The notes beneath the pieces were generated by a model. The model did not search any database and had not been told where the DNA came from. It worked only from the letters and a program-made list of their open reading frames with translations. From assembly GCF_001039355.2 (NCBI RefSeq), contig NW_019773524.1, positions 28,704-84,051 of the forward strand: 55,348 bases of DNA, read 5' to 3'. Every line of letters begins with the position of its first letter. Position 1 is the stretch's first letter. Source of the DNA: Lingula anatina. Its lineage: Eukaryota > Brachiopoda > Lingulata > Lingulida > Lingulidae. This document shows, piece by piece, positions 1 through 9,381 of this stretch. A program made the position numbers and the translations under genes.

Positions 1-272
1 AAAATTATTTTTTATAAAACAAATGATGGTGTCAAAAGTGTAATATTGCCCATTAATTTTTTGTTTATCAGAGTTATGGCAGGACTGTTGATATATGTGG
101 CTGTGTTTTGTGTATGTATATTTACCTGGAAGTTTAAAATATTTTAGGCAGAATCCTGAGAAGTATTTGCTTGTATTTATGAGACAGACAAATCGGTAAA
201 ATTATGGTACTGAATTAAGTGTTATAAAGTTTTAAGAGAGGAAATCTTTTTTTTCCTTTTTTTTTTTTCCAG

Positions 273-372
273 TCTCAACCCCTCAAACCATGAACTTCTG
301 CTGGCAGTATTATGGGATGGAGTGGTACATACATCTGCTCAGGTTAGAAGTACCACAGGGAAGATATTTGAG
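273..372 (+). CDS. RELCH: RELCH exon, first exon in window (partial gene)
   Basis: RELCH (KIAA1468) is a large LisH, coiled-coil and HEAT-repeat protein. In mammals it binds RAB11 on recycling endosomes and works with OSBP in cholesterol transfer to the trans-Golgi; that role is established knowledge. Here a long T-rich tract ending in ccag precedes the exon. The frame reads ...NHELLLAVLWDGVVHTSAQ then VRSTTGKIFE, ending at TTTGAG followed by gtagta. An earlier possible donor at 343 was rejected because the longer exon restores a stretch found in the family and stays phase 0. The exon is 1 nt plus 33 codons, so the coding sequence enters from further left. The residues fall in the C-terminal HEAT-repeat region. 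Identification rests on remembered similarity to vertebrate RELCH and is strengthened by the six following exons. Confidence 0.85.
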
Positions 373-586
373 GTAGTATATTGGTTACATAAAATTCACA
401 ATTTTATTGTTAAGTGTTATTATTTTGTAACACCCTATAAAAAGAAATATCATTTATTGTAGACATGCAGTTTCCTTGATAATATTTAACAGTAAAATCT
501 GTGGAAAAGGGCAAATAAGTCAAGACCTTATCTTAGCAAACAGGTTTTTAATGTCCAGTGTTTTCTCCCAATGTGATATGTTGCAG

Positions 587-669
587 GTGCTAGTGAAGGG
601 AGTAAGTGAGAGCCTGATAGCCAGCAGAGTGGTGCCTGCCCTAGTCACATTGGCTAGTGACCCAGAAAT
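587..669 (+). CDS. RELCH: RELCH exon 2 of window
   Basis: The acceptor is ttgcag at 581-586 and the donor is gtaagt at 670. It encodes VLVKGVSESLIASRVVPALV then TLASDPE plus the first two bases of an Ile codon, continuing the HEAT-repeat array in phase with the exons on both sides. Its 3' end, with donor and proximal intron, is copied twice more immediately downstream (644-814), giving two decoy gtaag donors. Use of a decoy would read ATG-TAA straight away and truncate the protein, so the first donor must be the productive one. Confidence 0.88.
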
Positions 670-814
670 GTAAGTTTACTATTACCTTGTCACCTTGACC
701 TCTCCACTCTGGTTACATTGGCTATAGTGACCCAGAAATGTAAGTTTACTATTACCTTGTCACCTTGACCTCTCCACTCTGGTCACATTGGCTGTAGTGA
801 CCCAGAAATGTAAG
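644..814. repeat. Tandem triplication of an exon-intron junction
   Basis: Three head-to-tail copies of a 68-70 bp unit start at 644, 712 and 782; the third is partial. Each begins with GT[C/T]ACATTGGCT and contains GACCCAGAAATGTAAG, that is, the last coding bases and the 5' splice site of the preceding RELCH exon. Copies 2 and 3 carry two extra bases (CTATAGTG or CTGTAGTG against CTAGTG), so they are not coding-equivalent. They are near-identical and so look recent. Confidence 0.92.
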
Positions 815-1040
815 CATACTGAACTTGTTACAGTACTCCCTCTCTTCTTGCTTTGAGCTGGACTATTTTGCAGGTGGGAAGTCATGACTGTCATTTATTT
901 ATTTATTTTGTAGCTCTTTTGTAATTTTTAGGACAATAAATAAATCTGCTTTGTAAGGTTGTTATAGATATTATTATGTATAATTAATTTTCATACATTT
1001 ATTTCATCAAATATCAACAGTAAGGACAGGTGCACCATAA

Positions 1041-1156
1041 GGTTCATTCCTAATTTCTGAAAGCCACAAGATTGTAAAGCAATAACTGTCACTTAACAGG
1101 TTCATTCCTAATTTCTGAAAGCCACAAGATTGTAAAGCAATAACTGTCACTTAACA
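1041..1156. repeat. 58-bp perfect tandem duplication
   Basis: Two adjacent identical 58-bp units (1041-1098 and 1099-1156) each start with GGTTCATTCCTAATTTC and end with CACTTAACA. They lie about 100 bp upstream of the next RELCH exon's acceptor. No function is apparent. Confidence 0.92.
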
Positions 1157-1262
1157 GGTCATTTTTTTTGGACGGACTTTACAATGGTCTGACTAGTTTA
1201 CATATCCAGTGTTCAGTGCTATCATACCTACTCATCATGTATTTTATTTTGTATTATACTAG

Positions 1263-1326
1263 ATCTGTGAGAATATCTACAGTGCCTGCCTTTGGGACGG
1301 TAGTGGAGAACGTCACCCAGAGAGAA
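1263..1326 (+). CDS. RELCH: RELCH exon 3 of window
   Basis: The acceptor is attatactag (AG at 1261-1262) and the donor is gtgagt at 1327. The first base completes the Ile codon from the previous exon. The frame then reads SVRISTVPAFGTVVENVTQR and E, a HEAT-repeat helix pair closely resembling the corresponding vertebrate RELCH segment. It leaves in phase 0. Confidence 0.9.
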
Positions 1327-1785
1327 GTGAGTAGAGATGACAACAAATAATTAGTGTCAAACACTAATTACATTTGAAAGTGAAGTGGGATGACAATCTG
1401 GTAAAGGCTAAATTTAGGGACAGTACTTTAAATATAAGGACCTAACCTGACAAGTTGCCAACAAAAAAGTAGTAAAAGCTATGGCAGAGCATGTTAAAAG
1501 ATTAAAAAGACAAAAACTTATTTTTTATTAGCTAGGTAGCCTAACTTCCTAGTTATTTGAAAATCTGTATCTCAGACTGGTATTACGGTAACTTCAAAAA
1601 AAGTTTTCTTTAAAGATTTTTAAGAATAACATGTAGCCTTCAAATCTTCAGATTGCTCAGCAGATATAGCCACAAACACCAATTTGAAAGTCATATCACA
1701 TAACTGTTCCATTTAACCTCCTAGTGTAAATTCTGTTTGTAAGTTGGCATTTTCTTTTTAGATATATGAAGACAAAAAAGGTCTT
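1327..1785. other. RELCH intron, no further gene seen
   Basis: AT-rich intronic sequence between the RELCH exon at 1263-1326 and the 3' end of the nested minus-strand gene. A TTTATT near 1522-1530 could serve the minus-strand gene as a poly(A) signal (AATAAA on the minus strand). Nothing else is supported. Confidence 0.5.
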
Positions 1786-2298
1786 TCAGTGTAGCTTGAG
1801 AGAATTTTTTCCTCTATTTGATATCCATCTTCTTTGACGGAAATTTGTCCTTGTTTTATCACCTTTTGCTGTTGTTTTCTTAACGCCTGAATCTGGTATA
1901 TTGCCATATGAAGGAGTATCCTTACCATGAGAAGCAGTAGGATGTAATTGTGAAGCAGTAACATTGCTCTGCGAATCCAGCATGCCAAAATGTGAATAAA
2001 TTGTATTAGCATGTGAATCAGTTTTGTTGACATGTGAATCAGTCTTGTTGACATGTGAATCAGTCCTGTTGTTCTGTGAATCCACATGATACAGTGTTTC
2101 ATTCTGCTGTGAGTCACTCCCCTTGATGTCCAGGTTGGAATGTTTATTCAGCACAGCCCACAGCAGATTAAAGTTGAGATCAGAAATGTTAGTGTCGTTG
2201 TAGGGAAGGTGGTCTTGGGGTTGGGATACCCAAAGCGGCATACCAAGTGTTCCTGTCGCTACCAGCAGAATTGATAGGAGAGTCAATATTCCAAACAC
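1786..2298 (-). CDS. Nested type II membrane protein, exon 2 (last)
   Basis: This exon follows a good minus-strand acceptor (cattctttgcag, AG at 2300-2299) and runs 170 codons to TGA. Joined in phase 0 to the exon at 5194-5307 it gives a 208-residue protein. At about residues 39-61 there is one hydrophobic segment, VFGILTLLSILLVATGTLGM, with a cytosolic-type N-terminal exon before it, so a type II orientation is likely. The outside part holds seven or more N-x-[S/T] sequons, including a 7-residue repeat of the type DSHVNKT (two exact copies plus diverged ones). Near the C-terminus is RQRR, matching the furin pattern R-x-[K/R]-R, followed by 13 residues. The layout recalls processed type II ligands or heavily glycosylated stalk proteins, but no family is recognised. 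I do not assign a function. Confidence 0.72.
   Translation of the reverse strand: MFGILTLLSILLVATGTLGMPLWVSQPQDHLPYNDTNISDLNFNLLWAVLNKHSNLDIKGSDSQQNETLYHVDSQNNRTDSHVNKTDSHVNKTDSHANTIYSHFGMLDSQSNVTASQLHPTASHGKDTPSYGNIPDSGVKKTTAKGDKTRTNFRQRRWISNRGKNSLKLH
2011..2081. repeat. 21-bp coding tandem repeat (DSHVNKT units)
   Basis: About three and a half 21-bp units of the type acatgtgaatcagt-yy-tgttg lie inside the exon at 1786-2298. On the minus strand each unit encodes Asp-Ser-His-Val-Asn-Lys-Thr, so every unit adds one N-glycosylation sequon in frame. Copies differ by a few transitions. This is a coding minisatellite and could vary in copy number between individuals. Confidence 0.85.
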
Positions 2299-2331
2299 CT
2301 GCAAAGAATGAGGAAAGAAATAGTTCACCTA

Positions 2332-2781
2332 GGGCCTATTCTTAATGAAACTATAATTGTGCAACATAGATAGATCCAACTCCCTAGGACTGTAGCTAAA
2401 TGCAATCAATTGAGTAGAGTACCAAAAAAGCTTGTGATTTTACAAGAATGTTGGAAATGAGGAGGCGTGTTTATCAGATTGCATTTAGTGAGAGTCCCCA
2501 CAGAGTTGGATCAACATTGAACTAGAAAAGCACTCTGAGAGCGCAGACCTCCGCCAAGGCAGCGATTTTTGATAATTATTGATTATTGATTGATTATTGA
2601 TCGGGATCACCACCAAAAACTAATCATCTCTTCCTTGGCCCACTTCTGACAGTTCCTAAAAATTTCATCAAAATCGGTCCATAACTGTTTGAGTTATGTT
2701 GATGACAAACAAACAGACAAACAGGGGTGAAAACATAACCTCCTTGGCGGAGGTAACAATAGTTTTACTGGGAATGGGCCC
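2332..2781. mobile_element. Harbinger-like MITE (family A), split by a nested element
   Basis: The outer inverted ends are GGGCCTATTCTTAATGAAAC at 2332 and ...GTTTTACTGGGAATGGGCCC ending at 2781. They match the family-A ends seen at six other sites in this window. The flanks are CTA and TAA, near the 3-bp TWA target of PIF/Harbinger elements. The element is interrupted at about 2522-2757 by an RTE-like tail. Superfamily assignment is inferred from ends and target size only. It lies in the intron of the nested minus-strand gene. Confidence 0.65.
2522..2757. mobile_element. RTE-like 3' tail or derived SINE, inserted in a MITE
   Basis: The block contains TTTCATCAAAATCGGTCCAT, GAGTTATGTTGATGACAAAC and GGGGTGAAAACATAACCTCC, a tail widely seen at the 3' ends of RTE-type non-LTR elements and their short relatives in marine animals. 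Its ends carry CCTCCGCCAAGG and CCTTGGCGGAGG, so the unit can also fold back on itself. A close copy is at 50168-50398 and a decayed one at 17612-17815. No coding region remains. Confidence 0.65.
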
Positions 2782-3525
2782 TAAGACAGAATATTAAGAC
2801 AGTGATTATCAAGTTGTTATATCTTCCAATGTCAGTCATGATGAGGGAGTCACAATTCCAATATCATTTGATAGATAATGGCAAAAGGAAAATACATGAA
2901 AATAAGAGTTTTTGACATGTGCATTGCACATTGTAGATGACTATGCTCCATATGTTAAATATGTCTGTCACATAAGAACTGTTTGGGAAAGAGAGTGTTA
3001 AAACTTTGGAGGAAACAGAGGGGCTATTGAGTGCTTCATAAAGTAATGCACTGTCTGTACTTGTTGTTTTATAGACAAACTTATAGGAACTTTGTAAGAG
3101 AAAACATAACAGGATTAAGTTGCAGTGAACATATTCAATAAAACATATTTGAAACCTTGTTACAAATAATAAGTTCTTTAGAAAGTTGAGCTATAATTGA
3201 ATATATTTGCAACCCTTTTACAACTGATAGGTATTAAAGGGGAAAATTAATCTGTAATTAAATATTCCTCAATACAGATATTAATCAGCTTGAGCCAGCT
3301 ATAAACAGTATCATTTGCAAATCAATACCCTTAACATGTGGTTACGAGATATTATTGGGAAATCTTGGCCTGTTATTGATTAATGGTTTTTGTCAGGTGA
3401 AACAAGGGGCAGGTGAGCAATTAAACCTGGGCTTCGTCGAATGCCTGCACATTAGGACTGGAACATCTTTTAAAATTATGATGAACACTTTGTTATATCC
3501 TTTTAAAATGTCTGTTTATATTTTA

Positions 3526-4134
3526 TTAAAGCAATAATAACTCTTCCTTTGAGATTCAAAAATCCGCATGAAATACATTGTAAACAACGCATGGAAATAT
3601 ATTCTATTGTATTTTACCACTAAAACGGCCGTTATTGTAGGAAAACTAAAATCTGTGCTTGTCAATGGGCTTTCGATCCCTTTTTTCCGGTCGACAAGTG
3701 CATTCGTTGCTAATGAAGTAATGGTGTCACGCGGATTCTCGCGTTCATTCGAGACCAAAATAACATGGCGGGAAACCCTCAGACGTAAGTTGCGAGTTTT
3801 TGTACAGTGCGTCGGATAACGAAAAGCCCAGAATGGCACACTTTGTGGATATAAATGCATTTTTAACAAAAATGAATCTTATATAGTGTTGTTGTTGTCT
3901 GCTTTTCCCGCGGTTTTAAGTAGGTCACCAGTGACTTTGCAATGTCATAGAGAGCTCCGTCAGTTAAAATCTCTTAAGAGATTTTAACAAAAAACCGTAC
4001 GTTTAGGGAAAAAACCCTGATTAACTTTGAATGCAGGAATGGGGTCGTTGGCCATTGGTAAGTACGGGAAAATTGCCGTTTTTTCCAGGAAATTCCAATT
4101 TTTGGCCAAAACGAAGAGTTATTATGACTTTAAT
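3526..4134. mobile_element. Palindrome-core inverted-repeat element (family D), copy 1
   Basis: The ends are TTAAAGCAATAATAACTCTT at 3526 and the inverse ...AAGAGTTATTATGACTTTAA at about 4134. The middle holds a perfect 26-bp palindrome (3963-3988; half-site GTTAAAATCTCTT). A second copy (8827-9172) has the same ends and an identical palindrome. The right arm of copy 1 matches the inverse of the left arm of copy 2. The left arm is unusually CpG-rich and includes an ATG in good context followed by a consensus donor (3765-3784, then gtaagt). No transposase is present. The superfamily is unknown. Confidence 0.7.
3963..3988. repeat. 26-bp perfect palindrome
   Basis: A self-complementary sequence with no loop, centred on CTTAAG, with half-site GTTAAAATCTCTT. 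It is identical to the one at 8973-8998, although the flanks of the two elements have diverged. That suggests constraint or recent spread. Confidence 0.93.
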
Positions 4135-5193
4135 CTATTTTATGATATTATGTCTGACACCATTAAGACCCTATTTTATTGTATTTACATATTATATATG
4201 TTGTATTTATTGCAAAGAAAGAACAATGAACCTATATTCTGAGCAACACTTTAACAGAAGTTGCCAAACTGTAGAAAACCAACAGTTATCGCTTCATTGA
4301 TAGAATAATACATTTAATTATGGTGATAAAACTCAAAATTATTTACAGTATGGTCATTATGATGACATGATTAAGCCCTTGCAAGTGACCTTCAAAACTT
4401 ACAAAATGTGCCCTAATGCATGTAGCTTTTCAAATAAAAAGTGAAAGTAAGATAAAATCAAATATTAAATCATTTTAGAACTTGAGCTGAAATTCAGGTT
4501 TTATTTTAGTATTTGGACATTGATATCTTACATCTTTGGCCAGTGTTAGGTAAGAGGAAAAGGCAAGTCCCTCATACACCCCTGCAGGTTAATATCCCCT
4601 TATGTGACCAAATGTACTGGAGGGTCAGCTAGGTCATCGTCAGTGGATGACCAGTGGTAATTACTGGATTTTTCAATGGGGGGAAATTATGAATTTTACC
4701 AATATCATATTTTTTAGGTCATGATTTCTTAAAATTAGTACATCCTTATTGAGTGGTAGCAACAAAATTAAAAAGCAGACTATTCTTTAGTTCTATTATG
4801 TGCAGTAAAAGCAGCACAAATGCAATATAGAAATATAACTTTGTGATTATAGAATTATGTATCTGGAAGCTTAATAGTTTTTGCCCATTGACAGCATCGA
4901 GATAATACCGTAATTAAAGTATCTGTGTTTGTTGGACTGGCATGGCCACTTTCAGCTAAAAGAATGTAAGTTCCTGACACTTTGTTGGTCAGAAGGAGAT
5001 TATACCTTGAAATCGTATTAAATCGTATACATTCATTTAGCTCTGCCAAATGTAAAATCACCAGACTCTCTTTTGACAACACATGACGATCATGATGTAT
5101 ACTAGCATATTTTTTATAATTTCCTTTAATTTAGATGTGTAGTTAGTTTTATAATCAGTATCACTGATATGATAAGGGATGTTAATACCCTAC

Positions 5194-5307
5194 CTTGGCA
5201 CACCTGTCACACTGCTGTGTCTCCCCCTCTAGTTCCATAGGTGGTGGCACAGCAGATGGCGCATCACGCAACTGTGTCATTTCTGTGACTCTGTCCTCGT
5301 CATCCAT
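5194..5307 (-). CDS. Nested type II membrane protein, exon 1
   Basis: The minus-strand ATG at 5307 has a strong context (AACCATGG) and opens 38 codons: MDDEDRVTEMTQLRDAPSAV followed by an acidic, proline-containing stretch and CDRCAK. It ends at AAG followed by gtaggg (intron GT at 5193-5192). Phase 0 matches the acceptor at 2299. This hydrophilic N-terminus would be the cytosolic tail of the type II protein. Its CxxC is the only obvious motif. A TATATA-like stretch about 80 bp upstream on the minus strand (about 5384-5392) could be a promoter, which is speculative. A missing small exon between the two cannot be excluded. Confidence 0.68.
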
Positions 5308-5399
5308 GGTTAAATCTGGCTTCAGTGCTTGTAATATGATGGCTTAGTTTTTCAGCTTGAAGACCAGTAGTTGTCTGCCTCTTGTATATAAAGCTCCGA

Positions 5400-6725
5400 C
5401 AGAATAGTTTCAAAATTTTTGCTCGATCCTCTTTGAACTTTTACAGAATGCTTATGAAGTTTTTTTTTCTTCAAAATGTCAAGGAACTCTCCTTGCTCCA
5501 TAAAATGCCAACATACTGTGATGAATTATGTAATAGTCTCGTCACTCTGTGTCTACTTACTCATGGGGTGCGTCTTTCTGAAGTCAAATTGCCCTTGCTG
5601 CAGTCAAATTCACACAAAATCGCAAGGAATTCAAAGATTTTTTCAGTGTTGCAGCCTGCCAGTCCTGTGTGTGATATTTTTTCCCTTGTAAATTATGGCA
5701 GGTGTAATACCTAGCTATCAGACCAGAGTGGCACCATGTATTGACTTTTATTGTTGTTTTTGCAAGGAGCTCAATACCAAGACCTGCTCACAGTCAAGTG
5801 GGCATAGTAAGAATATCAATAAATCTGTGAGATGTAAATGAGTATCAAATGAATAATTGATGGAAACATTGAACTTGTGCAATATTGTGAAGATAAGAAT
5901 TGTAATGGTGTTTTTTCGTGATTCTTTTCTGGACTATACAGTCGAAGGTAGTTTCCATTATCATTTTTAGCATAGAAATTGATTTTATGGAAAATGGTTA
6001 GAGTGTTGAAGTAATTTTCACATTCACGGTTCATTTTTTTTCTTTGCAGTTAATGAACAAATGCAGAAAATAATTTGTGGTTTTCTTTATGATTCCTCTT
6101 ACATTATGTAACATGGTATAATTTGGTGGTTTTTGTAAACCTTATGTTATTTTTGTCGTAGATATCACACCCTACCGTGTGTCTACATTGAAACCGTGGG
6201 TAAAATTAAAAAGGACTGAGAAATATTGATTTGTTCTAGAATCAATTATACCATCATTATCTTCCACGAGTGCCTACTTCCTGCCCTGTGTCAACACTGA
6301 TTTAAATAGAAGCAGACAGGCATATTCACAAAAAAAAAAGGAGGGAGCTTTTTATTACTTAAAACAAGCTATGTAGTTTTCTAAGATAGTAATTGGTAAT
6401 GGTTTTTGTCTTTTTGTGCGTGATAATGAAGTCAAATGCTCTGTTGTCTCTGCATTTTGTTCCAAGCACCCATGACATGCTGTGACCATTGTGCTAGATG
6501 AGATTGATGGAAATGTGCTCCACTGTAAATAAATAGTCTCGTCTTAGGCATAAGTCACATTCACATTCCCTTATTTCTTACTTTAATATAAATCAACCAA
6601 ATGTCATTGTACCAACTGTTTTGTAGTGATAGGGTATGTTGATGATAATTTTCTATGACTTATAGCAGTTTCATTGAAGAAAATCTAGTTATGTCTGAAG
6701 ATTCTGTGGTGTGCATATGCATAAC
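5400..6725. other. RELCH intron, nothing recognised
   Basis: Short open frames occur on both strands but none has splice-site support, codon bias or a recognisable motif. There is no inverted-repeat element that I can delimit. Confidence 0.45.
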
Positions 6726-6746
6726 GTATATATATATATATATATA
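6726..6746. repeat. (TA)n microsatellite
   Basis: About ten TA repeats in the intron upstream of the RELCH exon at 6915. Confidence 0.95.
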
Positions 6747-6914
6747 CATATGACTTGAATTATATTATGTTGTACATGTATGTATTCTCTAGTTTCTTAC
6801 TGGAATTACAAAAATTATTTTTGTAAGTCCAGTAGTAGAGTAAAGGAATTTAGTTTCTTAACTGGATGTCTTTTATCTCTAGAAACTGATACAATATTAT
6901 CTTTTTTATTCTAG

Positions 6915-7053
6915 ATTCTGGACAAGGTTCACATGCAGTTCCAAACTTTCATGGATGACCCACTTTATCGCGACCAACATTCCCTGTATGTTTCACTCAT
7001 CAACACATTTGCGCGTGTTGGGCCAAATGCAGAGCCTAAATTTAGGGACGAAT
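6915..7053 (+). CDS. RELCH: RELCH exon 4 of window
   Basis: The acceptor is ttttttattctag (AG at 6913-6914) and the donor is gtaagt at 7054. The 46 codons plus 1 nt read ILDKVHMQFQTFMDDPLYRD, then QHSLYVSLINTFARVGPNAE and PKFRDE. The segments DPLYRDQHSL and RVGPNAEPKFRDE are hallmark conserved stretches of the RELCH C-terminal HEAT region. The following intron is about 28.8 kb in this assembly. It hosts the GPCR gene and is inflated by false duplications. Confidence 0.95.
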
Positions 7054-7110
7054 GTAAGTATGTCACTCCTGTGTCTCCCTCTGGCCATATGTGAATGTAC
7101 CTGATTACAA

Positions 7111-7112
7111 TT

Positions 7113-7163
<51 letters not shown>

Positions 7164-7165
7164 TT
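7111..7165. repeat. (TTTA)n microsatellite
   Basis: About 13 uninterrupted TTTA units, shortly after the donor of the RELCH exon at 7053. Confidence 0.95.
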
Positions 7166-8826
7166 ATCGTGTTTATCAGTTCACTAGATAGACATCCCTT
7201 CTTTTGCAGGGCACATATATAATTTATTAATACTAATTTAGTAATCTGTCATTTCAGGAATTATATTTAAAAGCTTAAAAGCAGGCATTATCTGATTCTG
7301 ACAGATATCAACCTTTGTGACTAATAACAGACATGACTTGATTGCCCAGTGCAGTGTATTTAATGGTTCTAAGCCTCATTCTAGCGGGCCAGGCCTAATG
7401 GTTGCAACATTTTGCTTTAAATGAAGATAATTGTTCTGTGAACCTATTGTCTGTCATCATTAGCATGATGGGGATTGAAATTAAATTCAAATTGCTGTTC
7501 TTTCTATTTTGTGTCATTAGTGTATCCTCTTATATAATGGATTTCTTCTTGCTGTTTTCCATAAATACCATACGTTTATAGGCTCATGTTTAGTTATTTA
7601 TGCAGTCTGCACTTTTGGCTGTGGAAATTAGAAAAATGTTGGATGTGACTTGAATACTGCTTTAGTGAGTGGTAGTGAGTAAATGTGTTTCCACAATGGA
7701 TATCTCTCTCTCTCTCTCTCTCTCTCTCGAAGTGACCACAGCAAAGTGAGTTTTTTTTATTTGAAATATTAAATTCAAATAAGCACATTTGTATTTTTCG
7801 GTGTAGTAAACAAAAAGTTGATAGGATTTCAGTCTTAACCCTTCCACGGGTGCTTTCCAGTTAGGATAAAAGTCAGTGCTTATTGTACACATATTACATA
7901 TACTAATTTAAAAAATATTTTTGAATATAACAATTCATGTTGTCAAAAAAAAAAAAAGGGGGAGATATATTTTGTTTAATTTAATAAGCATATAAGATAT
8001 GTCATCATCATTTAAAATAAAGATTTTCGAGAAAATTTGGTGGGATTTTCGTGCAATTCCTTCTACAAATTCCAAACAGTTTGGGGTAAATTTCAGTATT
8101 CTGCTCTTCTCCTTCTTGATGTATGGAAGCAGTTAGCTGAAATGAGCATGCTTGTGTAATTGACTTCTTAATGATAATGGATCCCAGGGGCCTCAAACTG
8201 CTGTTAACAGCCTGCTCCAGCATTCAGGCCAGAATGGCAAACTGTCACATGTATCTGAAATGATTAAAGTTGCTATTTATTGGTATTTAGATTGTAACTA
8301 TTTGGCAACTGGGCTACTACTCATTAGCTTTAAACTAGGCTTTACCTCATGTATGATATAAATTTGACCCATTATTCATAATGTACATTATCATTTATTC
8401 CACATATAATAAGAAAACAACCAACAGCTATGTTTTATAGCTTCAAAAAGTTTGACAAAGCTTGATCTAGATACATTGACTTTAACAAAATTAGCTAGCA
8501 AAAATGTGAGAAAAAATTATAACGCAATTTCATAATTATTTTATATGTTAGTTATGATCAGGCCATCCACTTTTGGCAGCAAAATGCATGTGCAGAAGGT
8601 TTATTTTACTATAAATTCAGCAGTTTTTGCAGGAGAAGATAAAAGACCCAGGCTTTCAAAGCATTTTGATTTAGCACAGACCATGACAGCAGTCAGTTCT
8701 GAAGTTCCCTGGTGGTGATCTTTTTTTTTTTTTTTTTTTTTTTTTTTTGAGAACAGGCAAACATGAATGCTTGTGGATGGATGTCATCCATAGAATTAAA
8801 TCAATGTGGCCTAATGTGAATTTAGT
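7166..8826. other. RELCH intron with simple repeats
   Basis: There is a (TC)n tract at 7703-7728 and a 28-nt poly(T) at 8721-8748. Open frames overlapping the TC tract (ERERER) are repeat artefacts. Nothing else is supported. Confidence 0.6.
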
Positions 8827-9172
8827 TTAAAGCAATAATAACTCTTCGTTTCGGCCAAAAAATGAATTTGCCTGGAGTAAACAACAATTTTCTCATGCTT
8901 ACCAATGGTTAATGAATCCATTTTTACATTCAAAGTTAGTCCCTGTTTTTTTTCTAAAAAGTTTGGTTTTTTGTTAAAATCTCTTAAGAGATTTTAACAG
9001 AGTATAGACATCAATGGAGGTCACGTGGTCTAAAGACAAGTTCAAATATCAGAATAAAAGCTATAACTGCTGTTTTTGTGGTAAAACAGAATATATTATA
9101 TTTCTATGAGTTATTCACAAGGTTTTAATTGTGAAATATAGGTCTCATACAAAGAGTTATTATGCCTTTAAT
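8827..9172. mobile_element. Palindrome-core inverted-repeat element (family D), copy 2
   Basis: The ends are TTAAAGCAATAATAACTCTT and the inverse AAGAGTTATTATGCCTTTAA. The central 26-bp palindrome at 8973-8998 is identical to that of copy 1. It is shorter than copy 1 (about 346 against 609 bp) and lacks the CpG-rich section. A GGTCACGTGG E-box-like site lies just right of the palindrome. Confidence 0.72.
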
Positions 9173-9204
9173 AGATAGCTAAAATGTATATTATACACAC
9201 TAAT

Positions 9205-9381
9205 CAGGCCCGTAGCCAGGGGGGGTTCGGGGGGGGGGGGGGGTTCGAAAGAACCGCCCCTTTTCCTGGGAAAAGGTCCACTCTGGGTAAAATTTGATCT
9301 AGGTACGTGATGTTTTTATGGAAAAAGGTCCACTTGTTCAGAAAACGAACCCCCCTTTTGAAATTGCTGGCTACGGGCCTG
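9205..9381. mobile_element. hAT-like MITE, CAGGCCCGTAGCCAG ends
   Basis: The terminal inverted repeats are CAGGCCCGTAGCCAG and CTGGCTACGGGCCTG. The direct flank ctaat occurs on both sides (9200-9204 and 9382-9386). Inside, GTCCACTCTGGGTAAAATTT and poly(G) tracts are present and there is no coding sequence. CAG...CTG ends suggest hAT-type, but the 5-bp duplication is shorter than the usual 8 bp, so the class is tentative. A decayed relative lies at 42627-42778. Confidence 0.7.

Noticed and set aside
343-348. Earlier donor (gttaga) for the first RELCH exon
   Set aside because: The exon extended to 372 keeps phase and restores residues expected in the family, with an equally good donor.
2011-2081. 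Short regular repeats as a CRISPR array
   Set aside because: Units are contiguous without spacers, lie in a eukaryotic coding exon and encode an in-frame peptide repeat.
3765-3784. Plus-strand first exon (ATGGCGGGAAACCCTCAGAC then gtaagt)
   Set aside because: It lies within the inverted-repeat element at 3526-4134 and no downstream exon could be joined convincingly; kept only as a finding about the element.
4036-4056. 21-nt micro-exon after aatgcag and before gtaagt
   Set aside because: Phase would fit the ATG above, but the polypyrimidine tract is poor and the sequence is the conserved arm of a repeat element.
4855-5082. Minus-strand frame inside the intron of the nested membrane-protein gene
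   Set aside because: No convincing acceptor or donor, and the flanking exons already join in phase without it.
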